Assembly (NCBI GenBank): GCA_016859345.1
Contig: CM029118.1
Location: 26,478,501 to 26,542,500, forward strand
Length of the DNA: 64,000 nucleotides
Reading direction: 5' to 3'
Origin: Istiophorus platypterus
Taxonomy: Eukaryota; Chordata; Actinopteri; Istiophoriformes; Istiophoridae
A program made the translations under genes and the position numbers. The notes under the pieces were generated by a model, which did not search any database, had not been told where the DNA came from, and worked only from the letters and a program-made list of their open reading frames with translations. This document shows, piece after piece, positions 27,262 through 64,000 of the stretch. How positions within the stretch are numbered: the first letter of the stretch is position 1; every line of letters begins with the position of its first letter.

Positions 27262-27303
27262 GGACATGTTGCGGCACTAGAGGACATGTTGCGTCCTCTA
27301 GTG
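27262..27303. repeat. Short hairpin with direct repeat
   Basis: CACTAGAGGA (27275-27284) and TCCTCTAGTG (27294-27303) form a perfect 10-bp stem with a 9-nt loop. GGACATGTTGCG occurs twice, at 27262-27273 and 27282-27293. Confidence 0.8.
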
Positions 27304-27993
27304 GCCTCACCTGGACCACTGGGAGTCCTTCAGGAGCAGTCAGCCACGGAAAAGGCTGCTCCTTATCACTGTGTTGTAGAAGCAGCAGATTAGCTCGAAT
27401 TGATTTGTACCTGCAGTTTTACTCCACTAATAACTGCTGTTAACTGCAGCTTATCAAAACAAGGTTTTCTGCTTTGGTCAGACTTGACTCCTAGTAAGAA
27501 AAACTGTGTGTAAAACTAGAAACGGATGTCCCTGAACCCCTCCTCGGACCTCCTTGTTTACATGAGACGTTTGGAGCCTCTAGGTCTCAGGGTCTTTGGA
27601 GAGGGAATGATGGCACCCAGAGACTGTCAGCATCAAATAGGAAATACGTTGGTTGAGCAAATCAGTTGAGCTTCTGTACGAAGATAACTTTGTGTGTGTG
27701 TGTATTTTTAATCACTGTAGTAAAGCAATCCACGGTCTCTAATGTAAATTGCTTTTTTGCTACGCTCCAGTGCTTCTCGGGGAGATCAGGTCCACAAATG
27801 TGTTTGACAATCCCAGTCCTCACTACAGCTCCTGACTTCCGTCATCAGCCTTTTTAACATTTTTTTGTTTTTTGTTTTTTACTTTTCACTTGAAATAAGC
27901 AGTTCTGTTTGGTCTGTAATAATATGACTATATTTTATTAGAAAGATAACACAAGTTATGGTAAGTGTGTTGATCCAGATGATCCAGCGTTGA

Positions 27994-28011
27994 TGGCTCG
28001 TCCGGGAAGAG
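27994..28011 (+). other. tRNA-Pro primer-binding-site-like sequence
   Basis: TGATGGCTCGTCCGGGAA matches the 18-nt complement of the tRNA-Pro 3' end at 15 positions, including an unbroken GGCTCGTCCGGGA. In LTR retroelements this lies just inside the 5' LTR. No LTR, gag or pol sequence was recognised nearby, so an element is not established. Confidence 0.25.
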
Positions 28012-28175
28012 TCCTGCCAAGTTACGACATGTGAACGTCATGGCTCCGCACTCCTGCAGAAGAGACCTGGGAAGGTCTGACGGTCGGATGGACGCTGGGG
28101 TCCCGGCAGTCAGAGGCGGCCAGCGGGACTACCAGACCTCCCAGTCCTCCCAGACCACGGCTGCCGGTGGAGGCC

Positions 28176-28194
28176 TTAGCACCAGGTGGCGCCA
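28176..28194 (+). promoter_or_regulatory. Near-consensus CTCF motif
   Basis: TTAGCACCAGGTGGCGCCA contains ACCAGGTGGCGC, which matches the CTCF core. It lies 3.4 kb upstream of the kif13b start codon. Confidence 0.45.
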
Positions 28195-28350
28195 CCGAGC
28201 TTCAGGCTCCTGGTGTGGCCTGGAAGCTCAAGTCCCGCCCGACACACGGTTCGGGTCTGGGCTCGGTTTTCCGGCCATGCCGATGCCGGGTCCACCCGGC
28301 AGGAGGGGCCCAGGCATGACCCGGAAGATGAGTGGCCTTTGTTCTGTTTT

Positions 28351-30159
28351 TCTTAGCATAGTTAAATATTCAGATGACGCTGTTTGGTCCAAAGTTCATC
28401 TACACATCAATGCAGTTGAGTCATGACACTGAGCATTTAGTCCCCAGACAACTGGACACTTAAATGAATCATCAGTAAGCAGAGTAACAGGAAATCCATG
28501 TCAAACAATGAGCAGTCGTTACACTTCACCTGAATTTAATGCTGGAATATTGTTTTATCACAAGCAACAGGCATTTGCACCTGCCCCTATGTCCTCCAGA
28601 CGTGTCATCTTTGTACTCTTATATTATGCAAATATTGTTATTATGTCCTGATCTCTGCTGCCCCCAATGCTTCAAACGATCAGCTCTTGCGGGTTTAAAA
28701 TTAGCTGAGTGCCTTTTACAGGCCTATTAGTTTACTTGAAGCCATTAGCAGTAGCTTTAAATATTGTTTTAAATGAGATGGGTGCATAGTATCTGACAGA
28801 TTGGCAGCTTTATCATTCCAACAGAGATGGCGATAAGACAGTTTGGTCATCATGAGTTTCAGTGTGTTAAAGACAACACTTGTTCACAACCTCCACATTT
28901 TACATTCAGCAGTAACACAATAACAGTTGATGTGATTGGCTTTCAACACAGGTTTAAGCTGACACGATTGCTTTAAACCAGACTTGTTTAAACCAGACTT
29001 GTTAAGCTTGGGTTATATTTCTTGTTCTTCTTTGCTTATATTTTGGTCTTTCTGAAAAAACATCCACCAAAGTTTTCTTAAAAATACAGCTCCAGTTTGT
29101 GTGGTTAATACTGCCACCCAATTATTTCCTGTATTGAACACCTGAGTCATACTACACTAACATATCTGTAATGTATCAACAATCTCTTATTTTGACTAAT
29201 TTTATACTTGACTGATAAAAATGTAATTAGACCTAACTTGACCCTCAGTGCAGTTTCTACACATAGGTGAGCTATCACATGCCTATTTCAAGTGGATCCA
29301 GTCAGATCATCGGGAGCATAGGGGTCGTCCTCGGGATTTTCCCTGAACTCAGTCAAAGAACTCAAGGCTTTTAAAGCAAATGTTTGAAAACAATACCTGG
29401 ATAATCCAAATCAATACCGTGACGTCAGCAAGAGCATTATGAGCTGTTCTCACTTTAAGCACCATGTAAGCAGAGCCATTACACTCTGTATTTACTGGAG
29501 TGGCAGTGTTTCCCCCACTGAGTTTATGACTTTGCCCAGAGTTGTGCCAGTGCTCAGCAGGTGTCAGAAAGCTTCTAGGCTTTAAGGCCTCCAGCAGGAA
29601 ATCGGAATCGACAGCAGTCTTTTGTTTCATTAGAGGACGTGTCCCTACTTCTAGGGCGTGCTTTTCAAAATAAGAGGTGATAGGTTTATTTTTGTGTCTT
29701 CCCTATATTGATTCCACACTGCATTATCAGTAAGCAAGGACAAAGTCCGTGCTTAGTGATGAAGTCCTTGCTGACAAAGTCCTTGCTTACTGATACCGAA
29801 CACCCCAAAAATAGATATTCCAACCCAAGTTGCTGCTATTTCTTCTATATGGCAATACTATAACATTAAATGACAGTTTGTTTTGTGCAAAGTCCTATAA
29901 ACAACTTTCCAAAATTCATCCAAAGTTCAGTTGAATTAAGCATCTGATTGAATTTAAGTCTGGGAATTATATAGTGTGCATGCTGTGGTATTAATTGTAA
30001 TTGTAATATTAATTGTATTTTGTAATAATTTGCTACGAGTTTTTAACTGTGCACTGAATGTGTTGGGTGGAAGAGAGTAAAACTAAACTACACCTGCAGC
30101 GTTTCATTGAGCCGATGTGACGACTTCGTTCTATAATCGGGGTTTATTTTGAAAAACAC
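28351..30159. other. Intergenic, nothing but a hairpin and a small tandem copy
   Basis: Contains the 17-bp inverted repeat and a two-copy TTAAACCAGACTTGT tandem near 28,974-29,003. Confidence 0.6.
29725..29795. repeat. 17-bp perfect inverted repeat
   Basis: TATCAGTAAGCAAGGAC (29725-29741) is the exact reverse complement of 29779-29795. The 37-nt loop contains further copies of the AAGTCC-TGCT unit. Confidence 0.85.
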
Positions 30160-30245
30160 GGGCGGAAGTGCGAAGTTTATCGTGTTCGGTTTGACATTGG
30201 ACACCGGAAGTGTCGCGTGACAGGATGGGGTCTGGACACATCTGG
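30160..30245 (+). promoter_or_regulatory. Paired ETS/GABP-type sites followed by ATG and a splice donor
   Basis: GCGGAAGTG at 30162-30170 and ACCGGAAGTG at 30203-30212 are good ETS/GABP sites 40 bp apart. An ATG at 30225 opens MGSGHI and runs into a donor-like G|GTAATAAG at 30245. This arrangement resembles a compact housekeeping-type promoter and first exon. It could be an upstream alternative start for kif13b or for an unrelated transcript. No second exon could be assigned. Confidence 0.35.
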
Positions 30246-30379
30246 TAATAAGTTCTTCTCCCCTCACGTTTCATCCCGCTCTAGACCAGTGTTAGGTGTT
30301 ATTTCCTCAATCTGAGAGAGTCAGGGTTAAGTTTGTAAATGTACATCTGCCTAACCGAGGCTAAACTGCTCGCTTTAAC

Positions 30380-31163
30380 TCGCTGACTTGACGCTAACGG
30401 TCCCCGGCGGAGCTGGTGGAAGCAGGTTGCAGTAACGTTGACCGCGCAGGCGGCGACCACACTTTAAAACCACACGACTAACAACAGGCTGACGCCAACG
30501 TGTCGGACGGAAAACACGGAGGCTCGGGATTAAAAGACACGTTTAACGCAGAGAGGCGCTGCTGTAGAAAACTAAGCCGTGGCCCGCGGGGGCAGGGGTT
30601 TGGTGGCGCGACTGAAGTCCCCTCTTTTCGGCGCCGGGGGGTTTCTGACCTGCGCTCGGAGGCGACGCGGCTTGTAGAGGCGAGTCTCGGGGGCCGACGC
30701 TCACCCTCCGTCGGTGTCTGACAGCGGCTCTCCTCGGCATCTCCGGCCGGAACAGTAAAACGACAGCGGTCAGAGAGGCTGGGACTCGGGCCGGAGCCCC
30801 GTCCACTGTTAACGGCGAGCCGGCGGAGTCGCTGTGTCTCGGGGGGGAAAAAGATCCGGGGCTCGTGTCAACTTGTTCGACTCCTGAGATTTGACGAGAT
30901 TTGAGCGGAGCCGCCGCGCTCTTATTTTGAAGGGGGCGAACTGGGGCGGAAGGGCGGATGCGGCTCGTTGCTTGTACCTCGACACGCAGGGAGGAGGGAG
31001 GACATAGTGGATTCCGCTGGGAAACTGTGCATCATCGCCCAGCGCTTCCTCAGAGATATCTCCCTGTTTTGCGTGTAGGTTACCGTGTCACCTCTGGGAT
31101 GAACCCACTGAGGTATGTAGTGCGAAGGTCGGGTGGCGTTCGGGGATGTTATGCAGTCAAACG
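30380..31163 (+). promoter_or_regulatory. CpG-rich block, likely kif13b promoter
   Basis: GC- and CpG-dense sequence contrasting with AT-rich flanks, ending about 440 bp before the kif13b start codon. It includes a GC box GGGGCGG at 30943-30949. No convincing TATA box is seen. Teleost CpG islands of this kind usually mark broad promoters. The transcription start itself cannot be placed from sequence alone. Two open frames inside (30500-30721 +, 30543-30806 -) look like by-products of high GC. Confidence 0.7.
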
Positions 31164-31603
31164 GTAGGAAATAACTAAAACTTGCTTCTTTCCTGCCGCT
31201 GCTCCCCTTCAGTTTGCCTGGCAAATTAGCTGGCTAGCCCGTTTTCTTTTTTTTTTTTTGCCTTTCACATAGCATATGTTTGCTCAGTCACATCCACCAG
31301 CTGCTGCGATATCTCACATAATTTACATTTCTCCTTTCCCTTCCAGCCTCCACGGATTTAAATTAGCCGGGAAAATGAGCAGGAGAAGAAGATAAGCGGC
31401 GGTGGCTGGCTTCCTGCAGGATTTTTGCACAGGCTTTTTGTTTTTCCGTGGACATGCCTTGTCTATGGAGGAAAGCTGAGCGCAGCTAGCTGGCCGACAG
31501 ACCGGCTAGCGCAAACATTTCTAGGGTTTTGGATGACCGATCGGCTCAAGAGCTGATTTATTTTGGATCAGCGCTACCTCCCCTCCCTGGGTAAGGAGTC
31601 AGC
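31164..31603 (+). promoter_or_regulatory. kif13b: kif13b 5' leader with short upstream ORFs
   Basis: Sequence immediately upstream of the start codon. A pyrimidine tract ending in AG at 31345-31346 could be the acceptor of a leader intron, with GT donors at 31113 or 31164; this is inference. Between 31347 and 31603 there are at least four upstream ATGs: 31375 (MSRRRR, stop ending 31395), 31454 (11 codons), 31465 (4 codons) and 31533 (7 codons). All are closed before 31604. Confidence 0.5.

Positions 31604-64000
<32,397 letters not shown>

Larger units (their letters stand above)
26780..28350. other. CpG-containing patch upstream of kif13b
   Basis: Two GC/CpG-enriched blocks (about 26,780-27,330 and 27,970-28,350) within otherwise AT-rich intergenic DNA. 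Open frames of 87 codons (26812-27075) and 131 codons (28031-28426) are present but match no family I recognise and lack splice or homology support. The patch could be a distal regulatory island or a mobile element too young to have lost its CpGs. Confidence 0.45.

Noticed and set aside
28031..28426. 131-codon frame in the CpG patch
   Set aside because: No recognisable family, and Gly/Pro/Arg content is what high-GC sequence gives by chance. Kept only as part of the patch description.
30500..30806. Open frames on both strands in the CpG block
   Set aside because: GC-rich sequence has few stop codons; there is no homology, and the position fits a promoter or untranslated leader.
1..31600. Search for the gene expected beside KIF13B in mammals (DUSP4 lies upstream in human)
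   Set aside because: No phosphatase active-site signature or other recognisable exon was seen on either strand in this interval.

Overview
The window is vertebrate nuclear DNA, most likely from a percomorph (spiny-rayed) teleost. Four things point that way: one spliced gene with GT-AG introns, CpG-rich sequence confined to promoter-like patches, abundant CA/TG microsatellites, and several short dispersed repeats that I recognise from percomorph genomes. A decayed Tc1/mariner transposon is also present. Nothing prokaryotic, and no CRISPR array, rRNA or tRNA gene, was found.

The only protein-coding gene I can support is kif13b, a kinesin-3 motor also called GAKIN. It lies on the + strand from the start codon at 31604 and runs off the right edge at 64000. 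I assembled 27 coding exons and 26 GT-AG introns by following reading frame, splice phase and similarity to the KIF13B family. Together they encode 1180 complete codons plus two bases. This covers the motor domain, neck, FHA domain, central coiled coils and the middle of the stalk. The C-terminal half, including the family's CAP-Gly domain, lies outside the window. The third coding exon is only 13 nt long. Fish often keep two kif13b copies, and I cannot tell which one this is.

Layout. From 1 to about 30,100 is a gene desert with microsatellites, five or so teleost dispersed repeats, a purine-rich tract near 6.75-7.06 kb, and a weak minus-strand promoter candidate at 6.54-6.68 kb. A CpG-containing patch at 26.8-28.35 kb holds a near-consensus CTCF motif, a tRNA-Pro primer-binding-site-like sequence and a hairpin. 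From 30.15 to 31.6 kb is the kif13b promoter: paired ETS-type sites, a CpG-rich block, and a 5' leader with several short upstream ORFs. Coding exon 1 is followed by a 6.0 kb intron, then exon 2. Intron 2 (10.6 kb) carries the Tc1/mariner remnant in antisense, itself interrupted by a roughly 0.6 kb insertion. Exons 3-8 lie at 48.4-51.7 kb. Intron 8 (6.1 kb) carries a 130 bp TG tract. Exons 9-27 are tightly packed from 57.8 kb to the right edge.

I found no previously undescribed system. The items most worth a second look are the 13-nt microexon, the long TG tract starting 13 nt after the exon 2 donor, the uORF-rich leader, the CpG/CTCF patch, and the nested transposon.
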